From NCBI GenBank assembly GCA_002492725.1, contig DLAF01000072.1, forward strand, positions 21,331 through 85,330: DNA of 64,000 bases, in the 5' to 3' direction. Positions within the stretch are counted from its first letter, which is position 1, and every line of letters begins with the position of its first letter. The position numbers were made by a program, and so were the translations under genes. The notes below the pieces were generated by a model. That model was not told the DNA's origin. It worked only from the letters and a program-made list of their open reading frames with translations, and searched no databases. This document shows positions 26,346 to 34,889 of the stretch, in pieces. This stretch comes from Lachnospiraceae bacterium UBA7054. Its GTDB lineage: Bacteria; Bacillota; Clostridia; Lachnospirales; Lachnospiraceae.

Positions 26346-27512
26346 TTATCGGCCTTTCTCCAATTCGTCAAAAAATGTTTGCAGTCTTTCAACCGCCTGC
26401 TCAAGCGTTTCTACCTTTCTTGTGAATGCCACCCTTATGTAACCGTCATAGGCCTTGCCATATACCACCCCGGGAACCACCGCCACATGGACAGCTTCCA
26501 AAAGCTTATAGGCAAACTCCTCCGAACGATATCCCGTCTGGGAAATGTCCACAAACAAATAGAATGTCCCTTTCGGTTTCTGCACACGCAACAGGTTTAT
26601 TTCTTTCAATGCGCTATACAAATAATCTCGTCTCTCTTGAAATTCCTCTACAATATAATGATTTGGCACCTTATTCTGATAGGCTTCCAGAAGAGCATAC
26701 TGAGAAGCGACATTGGCGCAGGCTGCCACATTTTCCTGCATCTTCACCATATTGGCGATGAGCTCCTGCGGTCCAAAAGCAAAACCGATCCTCCATCCAG
26801 TCATACTGTATTCCTTTGACATGCTGTCTACCACGATCGTCCTGCCTTCTGCCTCCGGGAATTGCAGTACGCTCTCATGTGCCCTCCCATCATAGAGAAG
26901 CGTCCGATAAACCTCATCCGAGATTATGGTCAGATCATACTTCTGTGCCACGGCAGCAATATCATATAATGTCTCTTTGCTGAAAACATCACCTGTCGGA
27001 TTGTTGGGAGAATTGATTATGACGGCAATTGTCCTGTCCGTTACTGCTGCCTCCAACGTGTCTCTGCTGACATCCAAACCCTTCTGCACGTCATAGGCAT
27101 CTAAGATTACAGGAGTACCTCCGCACAGCTCAATCATCTGCAGATAGTTGATGTAGTAGGGGGCAAATACGATAACCTCATCCCCCTCGTCAATCATACA
27201 GTAGAGCGACAGAAAGAGCGCCTCCATCCCTCCCACCGTGATGGCTATATTTTCCGTAGGGCACTCCTTTCCCCACACTTTTGCTATTTTTTGAGAAACT
27301 GCCCGTCTCGCCTCCGGCAATCCCGCATTGGCGGAATAGTGAAGCCGATTCTCCTCCATGGCCCGGTATGCCGCCTTCCGCAGCTCCTCCGGAGGGGCCA
27401 AATCCGGATCTCCCAGTGTCAAATCGATCACATCATTGAAATTTTGAGCCATATTAAACATTTTTCTTGTCAGTGACGGTTCTATCCTTGTTATGCGTTT
27501 TGATACTTTCAT
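26346..27512 (-). CDS. Class I/II PLP-dependent aminotransferase (AspC-like)
   Basis: The 388-residue protein is a fold-type I aminotransferase: LTLGDPDLAPPEELRKAAYR near residue 34, VGGMEALFLSLYCMIDEGDE near 92, INSPNNPTGDVFSKETLYDI near 172, ISDEVYRTLLYDG near 202, and the PLP lysine in VDSMSKEYSMTGWRIGF near 230. It transaminates an amino acid with a keto acid and could supply the amino acid handled by the neighbouring ATP-grasp ligase or by the carrier-protein system. The ATG at 27512 (MKVSKRITRIEP) is preceded by GGGAG; the longer frame overlaps the upstream stop. It is followed after 2 bases by the ATP-grasp gene. Confidence 0.87.
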   Translation of the reverse strand: MKVSKRITRIEPSLTRKMFNMAQNFNDVIDLTLGDPDLAPPEELRKAAYRAMEENRLHYSANAGLPEARRAVSQKIAKVWGKECPTENIAITVGGMEALFLSLYCMIDEGDEVIVFAPYYINYLQMIELCGGTPVILDAYDVQKGLDVSRDTLEAAVTDRTIAVIINSPNNPTGDVFSKETLYDIAAVAQKYDLTIISDEVYRTLLYDGRAHESVLQFPEAEGRTIVVDSMSKEYSMTGWRIGFAFGPQELIANMVKMQENVAACANVASQYALLEAYQNKVPNHYIVEEFQERRDYLYSALKEINLLRVQKPKGTFYLFVDISQTGYRSEEFAYKLLEAVHVAVVPGVVYGKAYDGYIRVAFTRKVETLEQAVERLQTFFDELEKGR

Positions 27513-27525
27513 GTTCTCCCATCCC

Positions 27526-28635
27526 CTATCTGTTTGAATTGATGATCCCGCATATCCTTTCAATGCTTTCCATTTTTAGTTCTTCGTACAGCGGAAGCAC
27601 CATGACCTCATCCGCCAGCTTCCTCGCAACCTTAAGATCCACATTTTTAAATTTGTTCTTAAAACAAGCCTGGTCTGATGTGAGCGGGTAAAAATATTTT
27701 CTTGCGTATATACCGTTTTCCCGCAATAAGTCAAATAACTCATCCCTGGACTTACCGTATCCCTCCCCAATCAAAACAGGAAAATACGCATAGTTATTTG
27801 TTGCATCCCCTTTTTGGCGCAGAAATCTGAGACCCTCTACATCCTTAAGGCACTGGATATAGAAATCATACCGTTTTTTTCTCTCCCGGATAGCGTAATC
27901 TGTCCGTTTCAAATTGAGCAGACCCATGATGGCACAGAATTCGTTCATCTTCGCGTTCGCGCCAACCTCACTGACGATCTCCTCCCCGCGTATCCCAAAA
28001 TTTTTCAGATTATACAACTTATCATATATCCTGGGCTCCCGGAAGGCGACCGCTCCTCCTTCTATCGTATTGAAAACCTTCGTGGCATGGAAACTGAAAA
28101 TGGAAGCGTCTCCATAGTTACCGATACCCTTTCCCTTATAAGCGACGCTGAACGCGTGAGCCGCGTCGTATATGACCCTTAGATTATATTTGTTGGCAAT
28201 GTGTTCAATGGCCTCCACGTTGCATATGTTTCCATACACGTGTACGGGAAGTATGGCCACCGTGCGCTCGCTGATCAGATCCTCAATCTTGGCCTCATCT
28301 ATTGTCCCGTCTTCCTCTTTCACATCGCAGAACACCGGTTTCAGACCGTTCCTTACGATTGCATGCGTGGTGGAAATAAAGGTGAAAGGTGTCGTAATCA
28401 CCTCGCTTCCCTCTGGGAACCCAAACGCTTGAATCGTCATTTCCAATGCCATGTGGCCATTCACCATGAGCGACAACTCCGGAACGTCCAGGTAAACCTT
28501 CAATTTTTCTTCCAATTCATGGTGGTACACCCCCATGTTGGTCAGCCAATGTGTATCCCACAATGGCTTGATAGCCTCTATGTATTCCTCATAGGACGGC
28601 ATGGAAGATCTTGTCACAAGAATTTTTTCATCCAT
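27526..28635 (-). CDS. DegT/DnrJ/EryC1 sugar aminotransferase
   Basis: The 369-residue PLP enzyme turns a nucleotide-linked keto-sugar into an amino-sugar. Typical motifs are ITTPFTFISTTHAIVRNGLK near residue 85, LPVHVYGNICN near 135, the PLP-stacking YDAAHAFSVAYKGKGIGNYG near 162 and the PLP lysine in SIFSFHATKVFNTIEGGAV near 185. The sequence style is near the VioA/FdtB-like 4- or 3-aminotransferases for dTDP sugars. No dTDP-glucose pathway genes (rmlA, rmlB) are in the window, so the keto-sugar would come from elsewhere. It lies 44 bases after a glycosyltransferase gene. Confidence 0.9.
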   Translation of the reverse strand: MDEKILVTRSSMPSYEEYIEAIKPLWDTHWLTNMGVYHHELEEKLKVYLDVPELSLMVNGHMALEMTIQAFGFPEGSEVITTPFTFISTTHAIVRNGLKPVFCDVKEEDGTIDEAKIEDLISERTVAILPVHVYGNICNVEAIEHIANKYNLRVIYDAAHAFSVAYKGKGIGNYGDASIFSFHATKVFNTIEGGAVAFREPRIYDKLYNLKNFGIRGEEIVSEVGANAKMNEFCAIMGLLNLKRTDYAIRERKKRYDFYIQCLKDVEGLRFLRQKGDATNNYAYFPVLIGEGYGKSRDELFDLLRENGIYARKYFYPLTSDQACFKNKFKNVDLKVARKLADEVMVLPLYEELKMESIERICGIINSNR

Positions 28636-28679
28636 CTGTGTCTTCTCCCTTTATTATCTTTAATCATGCCTTAAACTCA

Positions 28680-30608
28680 TCACTTGTTGATTTGGAATCC
28701 TACATCCAACAGTTTTCTCACATAATCCCCCATACCTTTTGTGTTGTTAATAAACCTCTGCCGCATCAATTCCCCTTTCTGTCTCCGCAATTCCATATCG
28801 GAAAACAGTCGTTCCACATATTCCTTACACTCCGGGTATCCACCTTTAACTGCATTTTCCACACCTAATACCGGAAGGCAGTCTGAGGGAAATGTTGTTG
28901 TGACAATGGGAAGCCCGCATCGCATCGCATAACCTATGCATCCGCCTGCTCCGCTTCTTTCAGGATTCCAAAAGATATCACACATGCCATATAACGCGCA
29001 TAGATCCGACTCATATCCCCATTTAATGATTCTTCTTTCTATAAAATAAGATATATATACCGTCTCTAAATAATCACATATCTCACGGCCTACCAGCAGC
29101 CATTTCGCCTGGCTGTGCTCTTTTAAAAAAGAACAGACACAATCCACAAATTCTATCGTAAGTTCATTTTTCAACCTGTCCCCACTTGTAACGATGAGAA
29201 AATCCTTTTTGCCAAAACCATAGTCTAATCTGTTATATGGATGGCTCGGGGTACCTTTATAAACATACTTTGTATCATCTGCCGGCACCATCGCCTCCAT
29301 CTTATCCAAAGGAACGGAGCGAAATACCCTGTTCTCCTCCATGCACATCTGCCTGTCCCTGGCAACGTATTTATCAAACCATGCGCTGGAGGCATACCCG
29401 CGCATGGGCAGCGCCACCGTGGGGAACGCATCGTAGTAAATGGAGGAACAAAAGGCATATTCCCCGCAAAAGTCAAAGACAACGTCCGGGTTATACCGGT
29501 ATATTTCCCTGGTAAAGTGGTTAATCCTCTCCCTCATAGTGCTTCCTTTTGGATACACCACATCTATCTTCGAATCAAGCAACTTCCCGTGTTTCTGCTC
29601 CATCAGCGCGGAATCCTTAACTACGGGGAAGATTGGCTCAATAAAACATTCCCCATAGCTGTACCGAAGCAGATCGATGGGAAAAACTGTCACCTTGTAC
29701 CCCTTGCTGCTCAGTTCATTCGCGATTGGCTGCATGAATTTGAAGTGGGACGTTGCCACGTTGTCAAAGTGGAAACCAATGACCGCAATCCTTTTTTTCT
29801 CCGAATCCTTCTCCCCTTTCACAAGTCCTGTCCTGTCCAAAAAATGATCCATGTTCTCCCGCATCACCTGACGCTTGTCAAGGAAATAATCATCGTACCT
29901 GACATGGGAATTCTCCAGTTCCATAATGGAAATGTCCCAGGTGAGCCATATTCTGGATTCATAGTCATCCGTAATCTCACGGATACAACGCATCATTTCC
30001 GCAACGCATTCTTTGTCCAAACATCCCGCTTCATAAAAAATCCTGACCAGAATGATCTTTTTTCTTGCGGATGTCTCCCACTCCAGATACCCCTTCAGAT
30101 ATTCCCTTTCCTTCCTGCCTTTCTCTGCGTCTAAATACAAATCTGATTTTAGTTCTTCTATCAATTCATCAAAATAATGAATATCCCCACCGGCTTCATA
30201 CAAAAACTTTTCCAGACAGGCGGACATCTTCTCATAGTTTTCGAGCATATATTTCAGCCCATACAGCGAAAAATTACTTCTTATTTTCTCCGCCTTTACA
30301 CATATCAACTTCTCCGGCGGCACATCCATCTTCCGCTGCAGATCCTGCAGGATGGACTTTGCCGTATCTTCATAGATGGCCGCCACCACGATGTAGTCAA
30401 AATCATACCGGGACAGTTCATCCGGCGTCACTACGTGGTATTCTGTCCCTGCGAACTTCGATGCGTCCCTGTCTGCCAGCGCTACCACGTTGCAATACTC
30501 CAGTGTCCTGACCTGTTCCAGATACTGCCTCCCCGCAAGTCCCATGCCATAGATTATAATGTTTGAACCTTTTTTCACCTTGTCGAACGGGAAAAGGTAC
30601 TCCGCCAT
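28680..30608 (-). CDS. Glycosyltransferase with N-terminal Rossmann domain
   Basis: The 642-residue protein combines an N-terminal Rossmann-like domain (NIIIYGMGLAGRQYLEQV, then VVALADRD and VVTPDELSRYDFDYIVVAAI, residues 13-110), a helical linker (about 110-270) and a GT-B type C-terminal half. The latter has IAVIGFHFDNVATSHFKFMQ near residue 287, DFLIVTSGDRLKNELTIEF near 485, KWLLVGREICDYLETVYISY near 520 and CDIFWNPERSGAGGCIGYAM near 565, typical of donor-binding regions in GT4/GT41-like enzymes. It could be the enzyme that glycosylates flagellin itself, since large two-part transferases of this sort often act on protein (inference). ATG at 30608, one base after the previous stop, has AGAGGA before it; a longer frame would overlap the ligase gene by 77 bases. 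Confidence 0.8.
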   Translation of the reverse strand: MAEYLFPFDKVKKGSNIIIYGMGLAGRQYLEQVRTLEYCNVVALADRDASKFAGTEYHVVTPDELSRYDFDYIVVAAIYEDTAKSILQDLQRKMDVPPEKLICVKAEKIRSNFSLYGLKYMLENYEKMSACLEKFLYEAGGDIHYFDELIEELKSDLYLDAEKGRKEREYLKGYLEWETSARKKIILVRIFYEAGCLDKECVAEMMRCIREITDDYESRIWLTWDISIMELENSHVRYDDYFLDKRQVMRENMDHFLDRTGLVKGEKDSEKKRIAVIGFHFDNVATSHFKFMQPIANELSSKGYKVTVFPIDLLRYSYGECFIEPIFPVVKDSALMEQKHGKLLDSKIDVVYPKGSTMRERINHFTREIYRYNPDVVFDFCGEYAFCSSIYYDAFPTVALPMRGYASSAWFDKYVARDRQMCMEENRVFRSVPLDKMEAMVPADDTKYVYKGTPSHPYNRLDYGFGKKDFLIVTSGDRLKNELTIEFVDCVCSFLKEHSQAKWLLVGREICDYLETVYISYFIERRIIKWGYESDLCALYGMCDIFWNPERSGAGGCIGYAMRCGLPIVTTTFPSDCLPVLGVENAVKGGYPECKEYVERLFSDMELRRQKGELMRQRFINNTKGMGDYVRKLLDVGFQINK

Positions 30609-30609
30609 A

Positions 30610-32016
30610 TCACTTATCCTCTCTGCGCTCCAGCACGGAATACAAAATCTTTCCCGCCTCATTTCTGGGCAGCGCCTCAATATCATGTACTAGGAAAGCC
30701 GATGAGTTGATTCCCGTCTTATCCGCAAGATATCTCCTGATCGCATCCTTATCCTGTCCGGAAGTTACATAGATTTCCATGCAGCGGTCATCCCCCACAC
30801 AGGCACATTCCACGTCAAAGGCCGCTTTGATAAGATTCTCGCACTCGTCCAGTCCCACACGGTACCCCCACAGTTTCAGGAACCGCTTTTTACGCCCAAC
30901 AATATAGAAGAATCCATCGCTGTCTTTCTTCACCATATCGCCCGTGTACAACACGCCGTGGCGTTCATCTCCCAGAACCAAGTCCTCCCTTTTTTCCGCG
31001 TAACCCAGCGTAACATTTGGACCTTCATAGACCATCTCTCCTATGGTATCCGGTCTGTCTATCTCCCTGCCGTCCTCATCCACTATGTACAGCTTCCCTC
31101 CCGGAATGGCTTTTCCTATGCTGCCGCACTTCTCCAGCGCATACTCCGGCGGCAGCCACGCCATGCGGGCCGATCCTTCCGTCTGTCCGTAGGTGACAAT
31201 AAACTTGCGTCCGGTATCTCTGGCATACTCGGCAAACTCCCTGTGGAGTCCTTCTTCCAGTTTTCCGCCCCCCTGCGAAAAGGTCTTTAAATAGGGCAGA
31301 TCCATCCGAAATACACGGAGTTTTTTTAAGATTTCATAACTGTAGGGGACGTTGGTAAAACTACTGGCCTTCTCCCCCTTCAGGAAGTCCCAATACTCCG
31401 AGTTTAAAACGTTCATACCGGTAAGTAACACCGTAGCCCCGGAATACAGATGACTGTTCAAAACGGATAAGCCATAGGTGTAATGAATGGGCAGATCCAC
31501 CATGGGACGTTCAGCGCTGTCCAGTTCAAAAAAGGCCGAAATGTTCCTTGCCTGTGCCTCCAGGTTCCCATAAGAGTGCCGCACCAGCTTGGGACTGCCG
31601 GTAGAACCTGAGGTCGTCAGGAGCAATGACAAGTCTTCAAACATGAGATAAGTCGGCAGGCCTGTGGAGACAAGCGCGTACCGATACTCCCGCAGCAGAA
31701 CATTTTCCTCATCCTCCACCATCTCAACCGGTTTCCACAAATAAGAGGGCCTGTAAAGATCAATCAGTGTTTCCAGCAGTTCCCGATCCATGCCCGCCCC
31801 CAGCATCAGGGGAACCACATGGTTTGCCATCGCTCCCAGATATCCAACGGCAGCGCCGACACAATTCCTGCTGAGCACAAACATCAGCGCGCGCTGTCCG
31901 ACGCTTTCCCTGAATTTATTTACAAAGCTTAAAACTTCACCATAGGTTATCTTACTGCCTTCGCTGTCAATGATTGCCATATTCTGCTTATTTTTTTGAT
32001 CAAGCTCCAAATACAT
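30610..32016 (-). CDS. AMP-forming acyl ligase (acyl-CoA/ACP synthetase-like)
   Basis: The 468-residue protein of the ANL adenylate superfamily activates a carboxylic acid as acyl-AMP and passes it to CoA or a carrier protein. Motifs: LLLTTSGSTGSPKLVRHSYG near residue 132, FIVTYGQTEGSARMAW near 275, YTGDMVKKDSDGFFYIVGRK near 362, FLKLWGYRVGLDECE near 388 and the catalytic C-terminal lysine in LPRNEAGKILYSVL. It is shorter than acyl-CoA synthetases (500-570) and is preceded by an SDR and an acyl carrier protein gene, so a carrier protein is the likely acceptor. Exosortase-associated loci of Gram-negatives pair a comparable ligase with a PLP decarboxylase. Confidence 0.85.
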   Translation of the reverse strand: MYLELDQKNKQNMAIIDSEGSKITYGEVLSFVNKFRESVGQRALMFVLSRNCVGAAVGYLGAMANHVVPLMLGAGMDRELLETLIDLYRPSYLWKPVEMVEDEENVLLREYRYALVSTGLPTYLMFEDLSLLLTTSGSTGSPKLVRHSYGNLEAQARNISAFFELDSAERPMVDLPIHYTYGLSVLNSHLYSGATVLLTGMNVLNSEYWDFLKGEKASSFTNVPYSYEILKKLRVFRMDLPYLKTFSQGGGKLEEGLHREFAEYARDTGRKFIVTYGQTEGSARMAWLPPEYALEKCGSIGKAIPGGKLYIVDEDGREIDRPDTIGEMVYEGPNVTLGYAEKREDLVLGDERHGVLYTGDMVKKDSDGFFYIVGRKKRFLKLWGYRVGLDECENLIKAAFDVECACVGDDRCMEIYVTSGQDKDAIRRYLADKTGINSSAFLVHDIEALPRNEAGKILYSVLERREDK

Positions 32017-32056
32017 TATCTAGCCTCCAGCCCACGAAAGTCTGTAAATAATCGCC

Positions 32057-32848
32057 TCACTGAAATTCTATATGATATAGCGCCCTGCTCTGTGTGTCAT
32101 ATCCACCTCCAACCACCATCACCTGACCCGTGGTGTAGGAGGCCATATCAGAGGCAAAATAAAGACAGGCATCCGCTATATCCTTGGGGGTTCCAAGGCG
32201 CCCCATTCCGATGGGCGGCACATAATTCCGATATTCTTCCCTAATCTCTACATGTAATCTCCCGGTATCTACCATCCCCGGTGCTACAGCATTTACACGA
32301 ATCTTATATGATGCCAGTTCCTGCGCCATGGATTTCGTCATGGCAATAACCGCACCCTTGCTGGCGGAGTAGGCTGTCTGCCCCCTGCTCCCTTCCACGC
32401 CCACAATAGAGGCGATATTTACAATGCTCCCACTTTTTTGCTTCATCATGAACCTGGTAGCAACCAGCTGGCTCAGTTCCAACAAGCCAAAGACGTTGAC
32501 CTCAAACATCTCCCTCACTTTATCCATGGGTACCATGCCCAATGCGCCGTTGTGGACTACCCCCGCGTTGTTGACCAGCGCGTCCAGCCTTCCCTGTTCC
32601 TTTTTGATCTGCACGACCGCCTGTTTCACAGCCGCCGTATCCGTCATATCAAAATATATCGGACTGATTTCCCCCGCTGCGCCGGCATTTACCGAAGCCG
32701 CCCAGTCCTCCAAACTGCCTTCCTGCCTTGCGCCGGCATAAACGAAACCGCCTGCCACGGCAAATCTCTCCGCTATTTTCTGACCGATCCCCCGTCCGGT
32801 TCCGGTGACCAAACAGATTTTTCCCTCCATCAGCTGCCCGATATTCAT
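32057..32848 (-). CDS. Short-chain dehydrogenase/reductase (FabG-like)
   Basis: This classical SDR of 263 residues binds NAD(P)H in LVTGTGRGIGQKIAERFAVA near residue 13. It has the structural NNAG motif near 88 and the catalytic serine, tyrosine and lysine in SIVNIASIVGVEG and TAYSASKGAVIAMTKSMAQE. The C-terminal RLGTPKDIADACLYFASDM is typical of FabG-type 3-oxoacyl-ACP reductases. The immediate upstream gene encodes a carrier protein (10-base gap), suggesting that a carrier-bound keto group is reduced. ATG at 32848 is chosen because AGGGGG stands 6 bases before it; an ATG two codons earlier abuts the ribosome site. Confidence 0.88.
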   Translation of the reverse strand: MNIGQLMEGKICLVTGTGRGIGQKIAERFAVAGGFVYAGARQEGSLEDWAASVNAGAAGEISPIYFDMTDTAAVKQAVVQIKKEQGRLDALVNNAGVVHNGALGMVPMDKVREMFEVNVFGLLELSQLVATRFMMKQKSGSIVNIASIVGVEGSRGQTAYSASKGAVIAMTKSMAQELASYKIRVNAVAPGMVDTGRLHVEIREEYRNYVPPIGMGRLGTPKDIADACLYFASDMASYTTGQVMVVGGGYDTQSRALYHIEFQ

Positions 32849-32858
32849 GGTCATCCCC

Positions 32859-33098
32859 CTAAATCACAACGCCATATTTTTTTAAGATTTCCATTCCTTC
32901 CGCATAGGAGGTAAATTTCAAAATGTCCTCCGTCTCAAACATGATGTCAAACGCATCTTCAATCGCCGTGATCAGCTCCATATGTCCCACGGAATCCCAA
33001 TCCGGCGTACTGCCTAATTTCGCCGCTTCTGCTTCAGAATCCGCTTCCAAAGAAAAGATGTCACAAAAACACTTTCTGTACTTCTCCAAATTCTCCAT
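32859..33098 (-). CDS. Acyl carrier protein 2
   Basis: The 79-residue acidic carrier protein has the phosphopantetheine serine in WDSVGHMELITAIEDAFD near residue 38. Helix II and the following FETEDILKF are typical of ACPs. AGGAGG lies 4-5 bases before ATG at 33098, which fixes the short form. It is located between the two GNAT-like paralogues and an SDR/ligase pair, so it probably carries an intermediate that the SDR and the ligase at 30610-32016 act on. A phosphopantetheinyl transferase is not in the window and must come from the host. Confidence 0.9.
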   Translation of the reverse strand: MENLEKYRKCFCDIFSLEADSEAEAAKLGSTPDWDSVGHMELITAIEDAFDIMFETEDILKFTSYAEGMEILKKYGVVI

Positions 33099-33106
33099 TT
33101 TCCCTC

Positions 33107-33958
33107 CTACCGTACCCAATCTTCTGCCACCTTCCCCGTCAGCCTGTATCCAATAGACTGATGATAACGCAGCGATTTTTCATTGTCCTTTTCCAGCCAG
33201 CCAAAGTAATTCCCTATATTACGCTCTATGGCATAGGCAAATGAATGGTAGGCCATAGCGGCCCCAATCCCATACTTTCCCTTATAATCCTTTTCCACGG
33301 CAAGCCAATTTCCCTGTATCCCATTTCTCTCCACGCGAAACTGCTGCGCCGCGCACAAATCATTTTGGGCATTGACGACGCACCGAAAATATCCCTTTTC
33401 TACGGCCTGCTGCTTCTCTTCCAGTGTCTCATAGGAAAAGTGGTAAGGTTTCAGGTCTGCCTCGCTGTCCCTCAGGCGGAACACTGCCTCTATTTGGGAG
33501 CTGTCCGCATATGTGACCTTCAGGCCAAACCTCCCCAGGAACCTTTCCGCCTTTCTCAGCTTCTCCAACACGTTTTCCCTGTCTTCCATGGGCGTGGCCA
33601 AAATCTGCGCGGACCGGCTATATAGGGAAAACCCCCGTCCCTGCAGCTGTTCCTCCACCTCCTGCTGACCCGTGCTTTTATTGCCTTCCCGATAGACATT
33701 CCGCACCAGAACCGGTTTTTCTCTCTCCGCCAGCCCGATTGCCCTTTCCCCGCACTGCAGGTATAACCGATAATAGGGACCCTCATCCGTATAGATGTAT
33801 AAGCCGCTCCCATCCAGCTCATATTCCATCCTGTCTAACCTGACGTACCGCCTTACCGCATCGGCATCCAAAAAATTATTGATGAATCGGTTGAATCCCC
33901 GCCTTTTGGCTTCTCTCAGCAGATTTTTGTACTTTTCCCAGCTCTCCACCCTTTCCAA
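33107..33958 (-). CDS. GNAT-like acyltransferase B (paralogue of the preceding gene)
   Basis: The 283-residue protein is a tandem paralogue of 34024-34881. The first ~130 residues form a beta-rich domain (LYIYTDEGPYYRLYLQC), and the second half has the GNAT fold: SQIEAVFRLRDSEADL, FRCVVNAQNDLCAAQQFRVE, an acyl-CoA loop around AVEKDYKGKYGIGAAMAYHS, and GWLEKDNEKSLRYHQSIGYR. The start is best placed at the TTG at 33958: AAAGGAGG lies 9 bases before it and the resulting N-terminus (ERVESWEKYKN) aligns residue by residue with the paralogue (QKIGTLEQYKN). Longer starts would overlap the upstream gene. It might move an acyl or aminoacyl group from one of the carrier proteins (inference). Confidence 0.75.
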   Translation of the reverse strand: MERVESWEKYKNLLREAKRRGFNRFINNFLDADAVRRYVRLDRMEYELDGSGLYIYTDEGPYYRLYLQCGERAIGLAEREKPVLVRNVYREGNKSTGQQEVEEQLQGRGFSLYSRSAQILATPMEDRENVLEKLRKAERFLGRFGLKVTYADSSQIEAVFRLRDSEADLKPYHFSYETLEEKQQAVEKGYFRCVVNAQNDLCAAQQFRVERNGIQGNWLAVEKDYKGKYGIGAAMAYHSFAYAIERNIGNYFGWLEKDNEKSLRYHQSIGYRLTGKVAEDWVR

Positions 33959-34023
33959 CGGGATTCTCCTCCTTTTGCGACCTTCCGTATCGTCCCTTAT
34001 AACACCCTCACGGCATCCACACC

Positions 34024-34881
34024 CTATTCTCGGGCGTCCAGGACCCACTCGTCCGCATACCTGTCCCGAAATTCATATCCCAGCGATTCATGGAGTCGGA
34101 TGGACGGCATGTTGTCCGTCTCAATCCATCCCTGAGAATAAGTCACATGGTGATCCCTCAGCCACCGGGATCTGTAATAGGTGAACATGGGGACAAGTCC
34201 CCTCATCTTGTATTCCTCCTTCACTGCCACCGATCCTCCTGTGGTAATCCCGTTTACGATGGCACAGAAAGAGGCGGCGCACATGTTGCCATTCCTATCC
34301 AAAATGCACATGTAGGATCCTTTTTCCAACGCTTTCTTTTCCTCCCGGGTCCGATAGGCCATCTGGTAGTCCTTGATGACCCCTGAGGCACAGAACATCT
34401 GCTCTATCTCCCGGAACTGCGGTTCTTCGGCGCAGACACAGGAAAAGCCCTGGCTTTCCATCTTTTGTACCCATTTTTCTACCTTGGCTCCCTTCTGCAC
34501 ACACTCTTCTACAGACAGCCGCACCTCCACGGACGTATCCTCCTTATGAAATCCATTGACAGACAAAGTTCCGGAGAACTTCCTCCCTGTGGCCTCGGCG
34601 TCCTTTCCCCTGTATACGTATCGAAACACGCACCTCTTCTCCCGAGCAGGAATGGGTGCTATGGCATCGTCCGCCACGTAAATGAACGTGTTGTAATGGG
34701 TCTGCTCATCCACGTAGAACACGCACCCCGCATCAAATTCCCGGATGTACAGCCTGTCCTGGGCAACGTACCGCTCAACCTCATCTGCCATAAAATAAAC
34801 GTTGCTGACACCCCTCCCATACCTCTGTTTCATTTCCTGCATGATATTTTTATATTGCTCCAACGTGCCTATTTTCTGCAT
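34024..34881 (-). CDS. GNAT-like acyltransferase A
   Basis: The 285-residue protein has an N-terminal beta domain with the repeat-like segments YIREFDAGCVFYVDEQTHYN and IPAREKRCVFRYVYRG, and a C-terminal GNAT domain with FREIEQMFCASGVIKDYQ, YMCILDRNGNMCAASFCAIV, the cofactor-loop region SVAVKEEYKMRGLVPMFTYY and GWIETDNMPSIRLHESLGYE. The last motif (D/E-N-x-x-S-x-x-L/Y-H-x-S-x-G-Y) is shared with its paralogue 33107-33958. The ATG at 34881 is 8 bases after the decarboxylase stop, with a GGAAGGA site overlapping that stop. No exact family is recognised. The FemAB-like and two-domain GNAT enzymes that transfer amino acids are possible analogues. Confidence 0.75.
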   Translation of the reverse strand: MQKIGTLEQYKNIMQEMKQRYGRGVSNVYFMADEVERYVAQDRLYIREFDAGCVFYVDEQTHYNTFIYVADDAIAPIPAREKRCVFRYVYRGKDAEATGRKFSGTLSVNGFHKEDTSVEVRLSVEECVQKGAKVEKWVQKMESQGFSCVCAEEPQFREIEQMFCASGVIKDYQMAYRTREEKKALEKGSYMCILDRNGNMCAASFCAIVNGITTGGSVAVKEEYKMRGLVPMFTYYRSRWLRDHHVTYSQGWIETDNMPSIRLHESLGYEFRDRYADEWVLDARE

Positions 34882-34889
34882 TATCCGTT

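Noticed and set aside
26340..26356. GGCCGATAA on the minus strand, like a sigma-28 -10, before the ATP-grasp gene
   Set aside because: It consists of the end and stop codon of the previous gene, and no TAAA lies at the required distance.
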